This document shows positions 1 through 10,536 of a stretch of 64,000 nt of DNA, one piece after another; position 1 is the first letter of the stretch, and each line of letters starts with the position of its first letter. The notes under the pieces are model-generated. The model was not told where the DNA came from, made no database searches, and saw only the letters and a list, made by a program, of their open reading frames with translations. Source of the DNA: Pseudorasbora parva (lineage: Eukaryota; Chordata; Actinopteri; Cypriniformes; Gobionidae); assembly GCF_024679245.1 (NCBI RefSeq), contig NC_090177.1:48147353-48211352 (forward strand), written 5' to 3'. The translations under genes and the position numbers were made by a program.

Positions 1-502
1 AGACTGAGCCCGTGCACGGGTGTACCGGCTTGGGTGAAATTGTCTCGTTCCGTCCAAGAGCTATAGCCGTTCTAGCAGACCCCGCCTCGCCCAGCCCGTA
101 GGTTTCGGCCTGCCGCCGCCAAGCTGAATCGAAATTCCCACTTTTTTTCCGATCTGGACGGACAGTCAGACTCCAGAGAATCTTTCTGCACTGGTTTGGG
201 CCAGATCGGGCAAAAGACCTAGGACTAGTGTGCAAAAGTAGGTTTTTCACAAAATCCCAAATACCCGAAAATTTCGCCAGCGCAACCTTCGAATCCGAGG
301 CATGCGTCTCGCTCGGCTCGAGCCAAGGATTCCGATGATATAAGACACTTGGTTCTGCGGCGTGCGGTTTGGGAGCTACGAGCCATTTCGTGCCGGGCCC
401 ATCGGGGGGCCAGCCTTGGTGATGTTGTAGAGCGAGTGGCTAGTACCATCCCTCAAAGTTTCAGGTCTCTACGACGTAAGGCCTTTGCCAACCCTCCCCC
501 CC

Positions 503-521
503 TCACCGCTTCCCAGATGGG
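503..521 (+). promoter_or_regulatory. U2 proximal sequence element (PSE) candidate, reference unit
   Basis: TCACCG, 7 nt, then GATGG, at -60 to -42 from the U2 start, where vertebrate snRNA PSEs bind SNAPc. The U1 promoter carries the same TCACCG...GATGG pair at an equivalent distance. There is no TATA box, as expected for Pol II snRNA genes. The element recurs unchanged ahead of each U2, including those split by Keno. Confidence 0.75.
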
Positions 522-562
522 CGTCGCCTTTGCCGGCTCCCCTGCCGCTGCGTCATTGTGTC

Positions 563-753
563 ATCGCTTCTCGGCCTTTTGGCTAAGATCAAGTGTAGTA
601 TCTGTTCTTATCAGTTTAATATCTGATACGTCCCCTATCCGGGGACTGCATATTAAATTGATTTTTGGCACATGGAGCCGGAACCGGGGCTTGCTCCGTC
701 CACTCCACGCATCGACCTGGTATTGCAGTGCCTCCAGGAACGGTGTGCTTCCC
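563..753 (+). ncRNA. RNU2: U2 spliceosomal snRNA, unit 1 (reference description)
   Basis: U2 snRNA pairs with the intron branch site in the spliceosome. The 5' end ATCGCTTCTCGGCC, the branch-site recognition GUAGUA (nt 33-38), and the Sm site GATTTTTGG (near nt 98-106) are all present. Stem IIa has a C-G-rich helix (CCCCTATCCGGGG) where the human helix has U-A pairs, a compensatory change. The 3' stem-loop IV has GTATTGCAGTGCCTCC. The 3' end is placed at about nt 191 and may be off by a few bases. This unit has C at -230, C at -18 and a T8 run after the gene. Confidence 0.97.
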
Positions 754-773
754 CTTTTTGGGGACTGCGAATT

Positions 774-788
774 GTTGTGACTAATAGA
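774..788 (+). terminator. U2 3' box candidate
   Basis: GTTGTGACTAATAGA lies about 20 nt after the U2 3' end and loosely fits the snRNA 3' box GTTTN0-3AAARNNAGA, which directs Integrator 3'-end processing. The fit is poorer than for U1. The position is right and the sequence is the same in every unit. Confidence 0.5.
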
Positions 789-1158
789 AGAACCAACAAC
801 ACCACTGGAATTTTTTTTGTCAGAGAATACAGAAATACGCAGGAAGCGCATACAGAATGACGATGAGGTGACGCAACGATGACCGTGCCACAGAGAAAGC
901 AGCAAGCTGCGGTCATATGAGCATAGGGAAAAAAGAAGAACAAAAGCGTCGGTTGCCGGCCGGCTGACTCATCACCGTCACAGCACGTTTTTTGATGTCC
1001 CTCTTATTTGAGAGTCTTTACCAACGAGCTGATGAGTCGAATCAGGGGTTTGTGTTGGATGGATTAGGGACACCTGATTCAAATCAAGGTCACGCACGCA
1101 CGCAGCAGTCAAGCAATGGAAGGTGCCCCGTCCTTCCTTTTCTTGGGGGAGGGGAAGG

Positions 1159-1177
1159 TCACCGTGTTTGAGGATGG
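1159..1177 (+). promoter_or_regulatory. U1 proximal sequence element (PSE) candidate, reference unit
   Basis: TCACCG, 8 nt, then GATGG at -61 to -43 from the U1 start, matching the U2 element in position and ends. It is inferred to be the SNAPc binding site. A C-to-G variant 27 bp before U1 in four units (14, 18, 19 and 23) lies outside it. Confidence 0.75.
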
Positions 1178-1219
1178 CGAAGGGGGATAGGGCGCCTCTG
1201 CCTGGAGGCCAGGCAACTC

Positions 1220-1383
1220 ATACTTACCTGGCAGGGGAGACACCATGATCAGGAAGGTGGTTCACCCAGGGCGAGTCTCGGCCATTGCACTCCGGTTGTG
1301 CTGACCCCTGCGAATTCCCCAAATGTGGGAATCTCGACTGCATAATTTATGGTAGTGGGGGACTGCGTTCGCGCTCTCCCCTG
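1220..1383 (+). ncRNA. RNU1: U1 spliceosomal snRNA, unit 1 (reference description)
   Basis: 164 nt, the standard vertebrate length. U1 recognises 5' splice sites through its 5' end, ATACTTACCTG. Loop II has ATTGCACTCC (U1A binding). The Sm site is AATTTATGG (nt 125-133). Stem III reads ATTCCC/GGGAAT, a compensated pair relative to human. Loop I reads GATCAGGAAGG: nt 33 is G where the U1-70K consensus has a pyrimidine, and this holds in all copies. This copy alone has T at nt 57 (G elsewhere), and it has A at nt 123 (G in most copies). Confidence 0.97.
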
Positions 1384-1392
1384 TACACACTG

Positions 1393-1404
1393 GTTAAAAG
1401 CAGA
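1393..1404 (+). terminator. U1 3' box
   Basis: GTTAAAAGCAGA starts 10 nt after the U1 3' end and fits the vertebrate snRNA 3' box (GTTTN0-3AAARNNAGA) well. It is identical in all units seen. Confidence 0.8.
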
Positions 1405-1787
1405 TAGCGTGGAGGGAAAAAGCGTGCGGTTCTTGACGCTTGTGGCGCCGCCCACTGCCCCAAAGGGTGAAGTTGCACCAGTTTTGTTATGTTTCTGTCT
1501 CTTTCTGCTGTGTCAGCCAGTGACCCGGAGAGTTCAGAGAACTGAACTGCGTTTGTTTTCATCGAGGTTGTCGAAACCTGCGACCGGTTTGCCGAATGTG
1601 GTTTTTCCCACAAACTTTGATATTCAACGGACGAGTTGATTGACAGCAGTGGTCCCAAAGGCAAAGTTGTTCGGATGGAGGTTTTCTGTCGTATGGTACG
1701 ACTGTCTCGTGCGCGTGCTGTGAAAAAGCACGCGACATACGTTCGCCTATAGCCGCTCTCATGTTGTTGCTTTTTCATTTTAAAGCG

Positions 1788-1799
1788 CCACTAGGTGGC
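1788..1799 (+). promoter_or_regulatory. CTCF-core-like motif, one per unit
   Basis: CCACTAGGTGGC fits the CTCF core CCASYAGRKGGC at every position and is flanked by GCG and CA. It is also a near palindrome (GCCAC TAG GTGGC). Copies start at 1788, 3617, 5446, 7279, 9112, 10941, 12774, 14603, 16432, 18261, 25544, 32827, 34652, 36481, 38310, 40139, 41968, 43797, 45626, 47455, 49284, 51113, 52942, 54771, 56600 and 63884. The orientation is constant. Binding is inferred. Confidence 0.6.
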
Positions 1800-2391
1800 C
1801 ATTCACCGCGTCCTTTCTCGCCTGACCCCAGACTGAGCCCGTGCACGGGTGTACCGGCTTGGGTGAAATTGTCTCGTTCCGTCCAAGAGCTATAGCCGTT
1901 CTAGCAGACCCCGCCTCGCCCAGCCCGTAGGTTTCGGCCTGCCGCCGCCAAGCTGAATCGAAATTCCCACTTTTTTTCCGATCTGGACGGACAGTCAGAC
2001 TCCAGAGAATCTTTCTGCACTGGTTTGGGCCAGATCGGGCAAAAGACCTAGGACTAGTGTGCAAAAGTAGGTTTTTCACAAAATCCCAAATACCCGAAAA
2101 TTTCGCCAGCGCAACCTTCGAATCCGAGGCATGCGTCTCGCTCGGCTCGAGCCAAGGATTCTGATGATATAAGACACTTGGTTCTGCGGCGTGCGGTTTG
2201 GGAGCTACGAGCCATTTCGTGCCGGGCCCATCGGGGGGCCAGCCTTGGTGATGTTGTAGAGCGAGTGGCTAGTACCATCCCTCAAAGTTTCAGGTCTCTA
2301 CGACGTAAGGCCTTTGCCAACCCTCCCCCCCTCACCGCTTCCCAGATGGGCGTCGCCTTTGCCGGCTCCCCTGCCGCTGCGTCATTGTGTC

Positions 2392-2582
2392 ATCGCTTCT
2401 CGGCCTTTTGGCTAAGATCAAGTGTAGTATCTGTTCTTATCAGTTTAATATCTGATACGTCCCCTATCCGGGGACTGCATATTAAATTGATTTTTGGCAC
2501 ATGGAGCCGGAACCGGGGCTTGCTCCGTCCACTCCACGCATCGACCTGGTATTGCAGTGCCTCCAGGAACGGTGTGCTTCCC
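2392..2582 (+). ncRNA. RNU2: U2 snRNA, unit 2
   Basis: Intact and the same as unit 1 over the gene. T at -230, T4 run downstream. Confidence 0.96.
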
Positions 2583-3048
2583 CTTTTTGGGGACTGCGAA
2601 TTGTTGTGACTAATAGAAGAACCAACAACACCACTGGAATTTTGTCAGAGAATACAGAAATACGCAGGAAGCGCATACAGAATGACGATGAGGTGACGCA
2701 ACGATGACCGTGCCACAGAGAAAGCAGCAAGCTGCGGTCATATGAGCATAGGGAAAAAAGAAGAACAAAAGCGTCGGTTGCCGGCCGGCTGACTCATCAC
2801 CGTCACAGCACGTTTTTTGATGTCCCTCTTATTTGAGAGTCTTTACCAACGAGCTGATGAGTCGAATCAGGGGTTTGTGTTGGATGGATTAGGGACACCT
2901 GATTCAAATCAAGGTCACGCACGCACGCACGCAGCAGTCAAGCAATGGAAGGTGCCCCGTCCTTCCTTTTCTTGGGGGAGGGGAAGGTCACCGTGTTTGA
3001 GGATGGCGAAGGGGGATAGGGCGCCTCTGCCTGGAGGCCAGGCAACTC

Positions 3049-3212
3049 ATACTTACCTGGCAGGGGAGACACCATGATCAGGAAGGTGGTTCACCCAGGG
3101 CGAGGCTCGGCCATTGCACTCCGGTTGTGCTGACCCCTGCGAATTCCCCAAATGTGGGAATCTCGACTGCGTAATTTATGGTAGTGGGGGACTGCGTTCG
3201 CGCTCTCCCCTG
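3049..3212 (+). ncRNA. RNU1: U1 snRNA, unit 2
   Basis: Intact 164 nt and the majority type: G57, G123. Four ACGC units precede it. Confidence 0.96.
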
Positions 3213-4220
3213 TACACACTGGTTAAAAGCAGATAGCGTGGAGGGAAAAAGCGTGCGGTTCTTGACGCTTGTGGCGCCGCCCACTGCCCCAAAGGGTGAA
3301 GTTGCACCAGTTTTGTTATGTTTCTGTCTCTTTCTGCTGTGTCAGCCAGTGACCCGGAGAGTTCAGAGAACTGAACTGCGTTTGTTTTCATCGAGGTTGT
3401 CGAAACCTGCGACCGGTTTGCCGAATGTGGTTTTTCCCACAAACTTTGATATTCAACGGACGAGTTGATTGACAGCAGTGGTCCCAAAGGCAAAGTTGTT
3501 CGGATGGAGGTTTTCTGTCGTATGGTACGACTGTCTCGTGCGCGTGCTGTGAAAAAGCACGCGACATACGTTCGCCTATAGCCGCTCTCATGTTGTTGCT
3601 TTTTCATTTTAAAGCGCCACTAGGTGGCCATTCACCGCGTCCTTTCTCGCCTGACCCCAGACTGAGCCCGTGCACGGGTGTACCGGCTTGGGTGAAATTG
3701 TCTCGTTCCGTCCAAGAGCTATAGCCGTTCTAGCAGACCCCGCCTCGCCCAGCCCGTAGGTTTCGGCCTGCCGCCGCCAAGCTGAATCGAAATTCCCACT
3801 TTTTTTCCGATCTGGACGGACAGTCAGACTCCAGAGAATCTTTCTGCACTGGTTTGGGCCAGATCGGGCAAAAGACCTAGGACTAGTGTGCAAAAGTAGG
3901 TTTTTCACAAAATCCCAAATACCCGAAAATTTCGCCAGCGCAACCTTCGAATCCGAGGCATGCGTCTCGCTCGGCTCGAGCCAAGGATTCTGATGATATA
4001 AGACACTTGGTTCTGCGGCGTGCGGTTTGGGAGCTACGAGCCATTTCGTGCCGGGCCCATCGGGGGGCCAGCCTTGGTGATGTTGTAGAGCGAGTGGCTA
4101 GTACCATCCCTCAAAGTTTCAGGTCTCTACGACGTAAGGCCTTTGCCAACCCTCCCCCCCTCACCGCTTCCCAGATGGGCGTCGCCTTTGCCGGCTCCCC
4201 TGCCGCTGCGTCATTGTGTC

Positions 4221-4411
4221 ATCGCTTCTCGGCCTTTTGGCTAAGATCAAGTGTAGTATCTGTTCTTATCAGTTTAATATCTGATACGTCCCCTATCCGG
4301 GGACTGCATATTAAATTGATTTTTGGCACATGGAGCCGGAACCGGGGCTTGCTCCGTCCACTCCACGCATCGACCTGGTATTGCAGTGCCTCCAGGAACG
4401 GTGTGCTTCCC
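4221..4411 (+). ncRNA. RNU2: U2 snRNA, unit 3
   Basis: Intact. T at -230, C at -18, T4 run downstream, like unit 2. Confidence 0.96.
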
Positions 4412-4877
4412 CTTTTTGGGGACTGCGAATTGTTGTGACTAATAGAAGAACCAACAACACCACTGGAATTTTGTCAGAGAATACAGAAATACGCAGGAAG
4501 CGCATACAGAATGACGATGAGGTGACGCAACGATGACCGTGCCACAGAGAAAGCAGCAAGCTGCGGTCATATGAGCATAGGGAAAAAAGAAGAACAAAAG
4601 CGTCGGTTGCCGGCCGGCTGACTCATCACCGTCACAGCACGTTTTTTGATGTCCCTCTTATTTGAGAGTCTTTACCAACGAGCTGATGAGTCGAATCAGG
4701 GGTTTGTGTTGGATGGATTAGGGACACCTGATTCAAATCAAGGTCACGCACGCACGCACGCAGCAGTCAAGCAATGGAAGGTGCCCCGTCCTTCCTTTTC
4801 TTGGGGGAGGGGAAGGTCACCGTGTTTGAGGATGGCGAAGGGGGATAGGGCGCCTCTGCCTGGAGGCCAGGCAACTC

Positions 4878-5041
4878 ATACTTACCTGGCAGGGGAGACA
4901 CCATGATCAGGAAGGTGGTTCACCCAGGGCGAGGCTCGGCCATTGCACTCCGGTTGTGCTGACCCCTGCGAATTCCCCAAATGTGGGAATCTCGACTGCG
5001 TAATTTATGGTAGTGGGGGACTGCGTTCGCGCTCTCCCCTG
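4878..5041 (+). ncRNA. RNU1: U1 snRNA, unit 3
   Basis: Intact, majority type (G123). Four ACGC units upstream. Confidence 0.96.
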
Positions 5042-6049
5042 TACACACTGGTTAAAAGCAGATAGCGTGGAGGGAAAAAGCGTGCGGTTCTTGACGCTTG
5101 TGGCGCCGCCCACTGCCCCAAAGGGTGAAGTTGCACCAGTTTTGTTATGTTTCTGTCTCTTTCTGCTGTGTCAGCCAGTGACCCGGAGAGTTCAGAGAAC
5201 TGAACTGCGTTTGTTTTCATCGAGGTTGTCGAAACCTGCGACCGGTTTGCCGAATGTGGTTTTTCCCACAAACTTTGATATTCAACGGACGAGTTGATTG
5301 ACAGCAGTGGTCCCAAAGGCAAAGTTGTTCGGATGGAGGTTTTCTGTCGTATGGTACGACTGTCTCGTGCGCGTGCTGTGAAAAAGCACGCGACATACGT
5401 TCGCCTATAGCCGCTCTCATGTTGTTGCTTTTTCATTTTAAAGCGCCACTAGGTGGCCATTCACCGCGTCCTTTCTCGCCTGACCCCAGACTGAGCCCGT
5501 GCACGGGTGTACCGGCTTGGGTGAAATTGTCTCGTTCCGTCCAAGAGCTATAGCCGTTCTAGCAGACCCCGCCTCGCCCAGCCCGTAGGTTTCGGCCTGC
5601 CGCCGCCAAGCTGAATCGAAATTCCCACTTTTTTTCCGATCTGGACGGACAGTCAGACTCCAGAGAATCTTTCTGCACTGGTTTGGGCCAGATCGGGCAA
5701 AAGACCTAGGACTAGTGTGCAAAAGTAGGTTTTTCACAAAATCCCAAATACCCGAAAATTTCGCCAGCGCAACCTTCGAATCCGAGGCATGCGTCTCGCT
5801 CGGCTCGAGCCAAGGATTCCGATGATATAAGACACTTGGTTCTGCGGCGTGCGGTTTGGGAGCTACGAGCCATTTCGTGCCGGGCCCATCGGGGGGCCAG
5901 CCTTGGTGATGTTGTAGAGCGAGTGGCTAGTACCATCCCTCAAAGTTTCAGGTCTCTACGACGTAAGGCCTTTGCCAACCCTCCCCCCCTCACCGCTTCC
6001 CAGATGGGCGTCGCCTTTGCCGGCTCCCCTGTCGCTGCGTCATTGTGTC

Positions 6050-6240
6050 ATCGCTTCTCGGCCTTTTGGCTAAGATCAAGTGTAGTATCTGTTCTTATCA
6101 GTTTAATATCTGATACGTCCCCTATCCGGGGACTGCATATTAAATTGATTTTTGGCACATGGAGCCGGAACCGGGGCTTGCTCCGTCCACTCCACGCATC
6201 GACCTGGTATTGCAGTGCCTCCAGGAACGGTGTGCTTCCC
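6050..6240 (+). ncRNA. RNU2: U2 snRNA, unit 4
   Basis: Intact. T at -18, T8 run downstream, and a CAATGATG variant (others CAACGATG) about 120 nt after the gene. The unit is the 1833-bp form. Confidence 0.96.
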
Positions 6241-6710
6241 CTTTTTGGGGACTGCGAATTGTTGTGACTAATAGAAGAACCAACAACACCACTGGAATTT
6301 TTTTTGTCAGAGAATACAGAAATACGCAGGAAGCGCATACAGAATGACGATGAGGTGACGCAATGATGACCGTGCCACAGAGAAAGCAGCAAGCTGCGGT
6401 CATATGAGCATAGGGAAAAAAGAAGAACAAAAGCGTCGGTTGCCGGCCGGCTGACTCATCACCGTCACAGCACGTTTTTTGATGTCCCTCTTATTTGAGA
6501 GTCTTTACCAACGAGCTGATGAGTCGAATCAGGGGTTTGTGTTGGATGGATTAGGGACACCTGATTCAAATCAAGGTCACGCACGCACGCACGCAGCAGT
6601 CAAGCAATGGAAGGTGCCCCGTCCTTCCTTTTCTTGGGGGAGGGGAAGGTCACCGTGTTTGAGGATGGCGAAGGGGGATAGGGCGCCTCTGCCTGGAGGC
6701 CAGGCAACTC

Positions 6711-6874
6711 ATACTTACCTGGCAGGGGAGACACCATGATCAGGAAGGTGGTTCACCCAGGGCGAGGCTCGGCCATTGCACTCCGGTTGTGCTGACCCCT
6801 GCGAATTCCCCAAATGTGGGAATCTCGACTGCATAATTTATGGTAGTGGGGGACTGCGTTCGCGCTCTCCCCTG
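6711..6874 (+). ncRNA. RNU1: U1 snRNA, unit 4 (A123 variant)
   Basis: Intact. A at nt 123, just 5' of the Sm site, as in units 1 and 26 and in human U1; most copies here have G. Confidence 0.96.
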
Positions 6875-7882
6875 TACACACTGGTTAAAAGCAGATAGCG
6901 TGGAGGGAAAAAGCGTGCGGTTCTTGACGCTTGTGGCGCCGCCCACTGCCCCAAAGGGTGAAGTTGCACCAGTTTTGTTATGTTTCTGTCTCTTTCTGCT
7001 GTGTCAGCCAGTGACCCGGAGAGTTCAGAGAACTGAACTGCGTTTGTTTTCATCGAGGTTGTCGAAACCTGCGACCGGTTTGCCGAATGTGGTTTTTCCC
7101 ACAAACTTTGATATTCAACGGACGAGTTGATTGACAGCAGTGGTCCCAAAGGCAAAGTTGTTCGGATGGAGGTTTTCTGTCGTATGGTACGACTGTCTCG
7201 TGCGCGTGCTGTGAAAAAGCACGCGACATACGTTCGCCTATAGCCGCTCTCATGTTGTTGCTTTTTCATTTTAAAGCGCCACTAGGTGGCCATTCACCGC
7301 GTCCTTTCTCGCCTGACCCCAGACTGAGCCCGTGCACGGGTGTACCGGCTTGGGTGAAATTGTCTCGTTCCGTCCAAGAGCTATAGCCGTTCTAGCAGAC
7401 CCCGCCTCGCCCAGCCCGTAGGTTTCGGCCTGCCGCCGCCAAGCTGAATCGAAATTCCCACTTTTTTTCCGATCTGGACGGACAGTCAGACTCCAGAGAA
7501 TCTTTCTGCACTGGTTTGGGCCAGATCGGGCAAAAGACCTAGGACTAGTGTGCAAAAGTAGGTTTTTCACAAAATCCCAAATACCCGAAAATTTCGCCAG
7601 CGCAACCTTCGAATCCGAGGCATGCGTCTCGCTCGGCTCGAGCCAAGGATTCTGATGATATAAGACACTTGGTTCTGCGGCGTGCGGTTTGGGAGCTACG
7701 AGCCATTTCGTGCCGGGCCCATCGGGGGGCCAGCCTTGGTGATGTTGTAGAGCGAGTGGCTAGTACCATCCCTCAAAGTTTCAGGTCTCTACGACGTAAG
7801 GCCTTTGCCAACCCTCCCCCCCTCACCGCTTCCCAGATGGGCGTCGCCTTTGCCGGCTCCCCTGCCGCTGCGTCATTGTGTC

Positions 7883-8073
7883 ATCGCTTCTCGGCCTTTT
7901 GGCTAAGATCAAGTGTAGTATCTGTTCTTATCAGTTTAATATCTGATACGTCCCCTATCCGGGGACTGCATATTAAATTGATTTTTGGCACATGGAGCCG
8001 GAACCGGGGCTTGCTCCGTCCACTCCACGCATCGACCTGGTATTGCAGTGCCTCCAGGAACGGTGTGCTTCCC
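7883..8073 (+). ncRNA. RNU2: U2 snRNA, unit 5
   Basis: Intact. T at -230, C at -18, T8 downstream. 1833-bp unit. Confidence 0.96.
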
Positions 8074-8543
8074 CTTTTTGGGGACTGCGAATTGTTGTGA
8101 CTAATAGAAGAACCAACAACACCACTGGAATTTTTTTTGTCAGAGAATACAGAAATACGCAGGAAGCGCATACAGAATGACGATGAGGTGACGCAACGAT
8201 GACCGTGCCACAGAGAAAGCAGCAAGCTGCGGTCATATGAGCATAGGGAAAAAAGAAGAACAAAAGCGTCGGTTGCCGGCCGGCTGACTCATCACCGTCA
8301 CAGCACGTTTTTTGATGTCCCTCTTATTTGAGAGTCTTTACCAACGAGCTGATGAGTCGAATCAGGGGTTTGTGTTGGATGGATTAGGGACACCTGATTC
8401 AAATCAAGGTCACGCACGCACGCACGCAGCAGTCAAGCAATGGAAGGTGCCCCGTCCTTCCTTTTCTTGGGGGAGGGGAAGGTCACCGTGTTTGAGGATG
8501 GCGAAGGGGGATAGGGCGCCTCTGCCTGGAGGCCAGGCAACTC

Positions 8544-8707
8544 ATACTTACCTGGCAGGGGAGACACCATGATCAGGAAGGTGGTTCACCCAGGGCGAGG
8601 CTCGGCCATTGCACTCCGGTTGTGCTGACCCCTGCGAATTCCCCAAATGTGGGAATCTCGACTGCGTAATTTATGGTAGTGGGGGACTGCGTTCGCGCTC
8701 TCCCCTG
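8544..8707 (+). ncRNA. RNU1: U1 snRNA, unit 5
   Basis: Intact, majority type. Confidence 0.96.
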
Positions 8708-9715
8708 TACACACTGGTTAAAAGCAGATAGCGTGGAGGGAAAAAGCGTGCGGTTCTTGACGCTTGTGGCGCCGCCCACTGCCCCAAAGGGTGAAGTTGC
8801 ACCAGTTTTGTTATGTTTCTGTCTCTTTCTGCTGTGTCAGCCAGTGACCCGGAGAGTTCAGAGAACTGAACTGCGTTTGTTTTCATCGAGGTTGTCGAAA
8901 CCTGCGACCGGTTTGCCGAATGTGGTTTTTCCCACAAACTTTGATATTCAACGGACGAGTTGATTGACAGCAGTGGTCCCAAAGGCAAAGTTGTTCGGAT
9001 GGAGGTTTTCTGTCGTATGGTACGACTGTCTCGTGCGCGTGCTGTGAAAAAGCACGCGACATACGTTCGCCTATAGCCGCTCTCATGTTGTTGCTTTTTC
9101 ATTTTAAAGCGCCACTAGGTGGCCATTCACCGCGTCCTTTCTCGCCTGACCCCAGACTGAGCCCGTGCACGGGTGTACCGGCTTGGGTGAAATTGTCTCG
9201 TTCCGTCCAAGAGCTATAGCCGTTCTAGCAGACCCCGCCTCGCCCAGCCCGTAGGTTTCGGCCTGCCGCCGCCAAGCTGAATCGAAATTCCCACTTTTTT
9301 TCCGATCTGGACGGACAGTCAGACTCCAGAGAATCTTTCTGCACTGGTTTGGGCCAGATCGGGCAAAAGACCTAGGACTAGTGTGCAAAAGTAGGTTTTT
9401 CACAAAATCCCAAATACCCGAAAATTTCGCCAGCGCAACCTTCGAATCCGAGGCATGCGTCTCGCTCGGCTCGAGCCAAGGATTCCGATGATATAAGACA
9501 CTTGGTTCTGCGGCGTGCGGTTTGGGAGCTACGAGCCATTTCGTGCCGGGCCCATCGGGGGGCCAGCCTTGGTGATGTTGTAGAGCGAGTGGCTAGTACC
9601 ATCCCTCAAAGTTTCAGGTCTCTACGACGTAAGGCCTTTGCCAACCCTCCCCCCCTCACCGCTTCCCAGATGGGCGTCGCCTTTGCCGGCTCCCCTGTCG
9701 CTGCGTCATTGTGTC

Positions 9716-9906
9716 ATCGCTTCTCGGCCTTTTGGCTAAGATCAAGTGTAGTATCTGTTCTTATCAGTTTAATATCTGATACGTCCCCTATCCGGGGACT
9801 GCATATTAAATTGATTTTTGGCACATGGAGCCGGAACCGGGGCTTGCTCCGTCCACTCCACGCATCGACCTGGTATTGCAGTGCCTCCAGGAACGGTGTG
9901 CTTCCC
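9716..9906 (+). ncRNA. RNU2: U2 snRNA, unit 6
   Basis: Intact. C at -230, T at -18, T4 downstream. Confidence 0.96.
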
Positions 9907-10372
9907 CTTTTTGGGGACTGCGAATTGTTGTGACTAATAGAAGAACCAACAACACCACTGGAATTTTGTCAGAGAATACAGAAATACGCAGGAAGCGCAT
10001 ACAGAATGACGATGAGGTGACGCAACGATGACCGTGCCACAGAGAAAGCAGCAAGCTGCGGTCATATGAGCATAGGGAAAAAAGAAGAACAAAAGCGTCG
10101 GTTGCCGGCCGGCTGACTCATCACCGTCACAGCACGTTTTTTGATGTCCCTCTTATTTGAGAGTCTTTACCAACGAGCTGATGAGTCGAATCAGGGGTTT
10201 GTGTTGGATGGATTAGGGACACCTGATTCAAATCAAGGTCACGCACGCACGCACGCAGCAGTCAAGCAATGGAAGGTGCCCCGTCCTTCCTTTTCTTGGG
10301 GGAGGGGAAGGTCACCGTGTTTGAGGATGGCGAAGGGGGATAGGGCGCCTCTGCCTGGAGGCCAGGCAACTC

Positions 10373-10536
10373 ATACTTACCTGGCAGGGGAGACACCATG
10401 ATCAGGAAGGTGGTTCACCCAGGGCGAGGCTCGGCCATTGCACTCCGGTTGTGCTGACCCCTGCGAATTCCCCAAATGTGGGAATCTCGACTGCGTAATT
10501 TATGGTAGTGGGGGACTGCGTTCGCGCTCTCCCCTG
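10373..10536 (+). ncRNA. RNU1: U1 snRNA, unit 6
   Basis: Intact, majority type. Confidence 0.96.

Larger units (their letters stand above)
754..1219. other. U2-to-U1 spacer (reference unit)
   Basis: 466 bp with no protein gene. It holds the U2 3' box, a T-run of 8 (4 in other units) near 811-818, an ACGC repeat (3 or 4 units) near 1091-1104, a 10-bp palindrome GCCGGCCGGC at 955-964 next to an AP-1-like TGACTCA at 965-971 (about 250 bp before U1), and the U1 PSE at 1159-1177. I found no convincing octamer or ZNF143-type distal element. The two simple repeats explain the three unit lengths of 1825, 1829 and 1833 bp. Confidence 0.8.
1384..2391. other. U1-to-U2 spacer (reference unit)
   Basis: 1008 bp with no supported gene. 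The first 420 bp carry the U1 3' box, at least six short perfect inverted repeats (1531-1799) and a CTCF-like core at 1788-1799. After that come a 12-bp palindrome CCCGTGCACGGG (1838-1849), a 10-bp palindrome GGCTCGAGCC about 245 bp before U2, and the U2 PSE. The spacer ORFs of up to 143 aa are copied in every unit only because the whole DNA is, and they show no protein family. Confidence 0.8.

Noticed and set aside
288..296. TTCGAATCC, like a tRNA or Pol III B box
   Set aside because: No A box at a suitable distance and no tRNA cloverleaf around it.
349..780. 143-aa and other ORFs (60-143 aa) repeated in every unit on both strands
   Set aside because: They run through U1, U2 and spacers on both strands, change length with the T4/T8 and ACGC variants, and resemble no protein family. 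They are chance ORFs copied with the array.
1029..1043. CTGATGAGTCGAA, like a hammerhead ribozyme core
   Set aside because: No stem II between CTGATGA and GAA and no closing stems I and III with a cleavage site; chance similarity.
1384..2391. 5S rRNA, U4, U5, U6 or U7 gene in the long spacer, as in some fish arrays
   Set aside because: None of the characteristic 5' ends, Sm sites or internal promoters of those RNAs was found.
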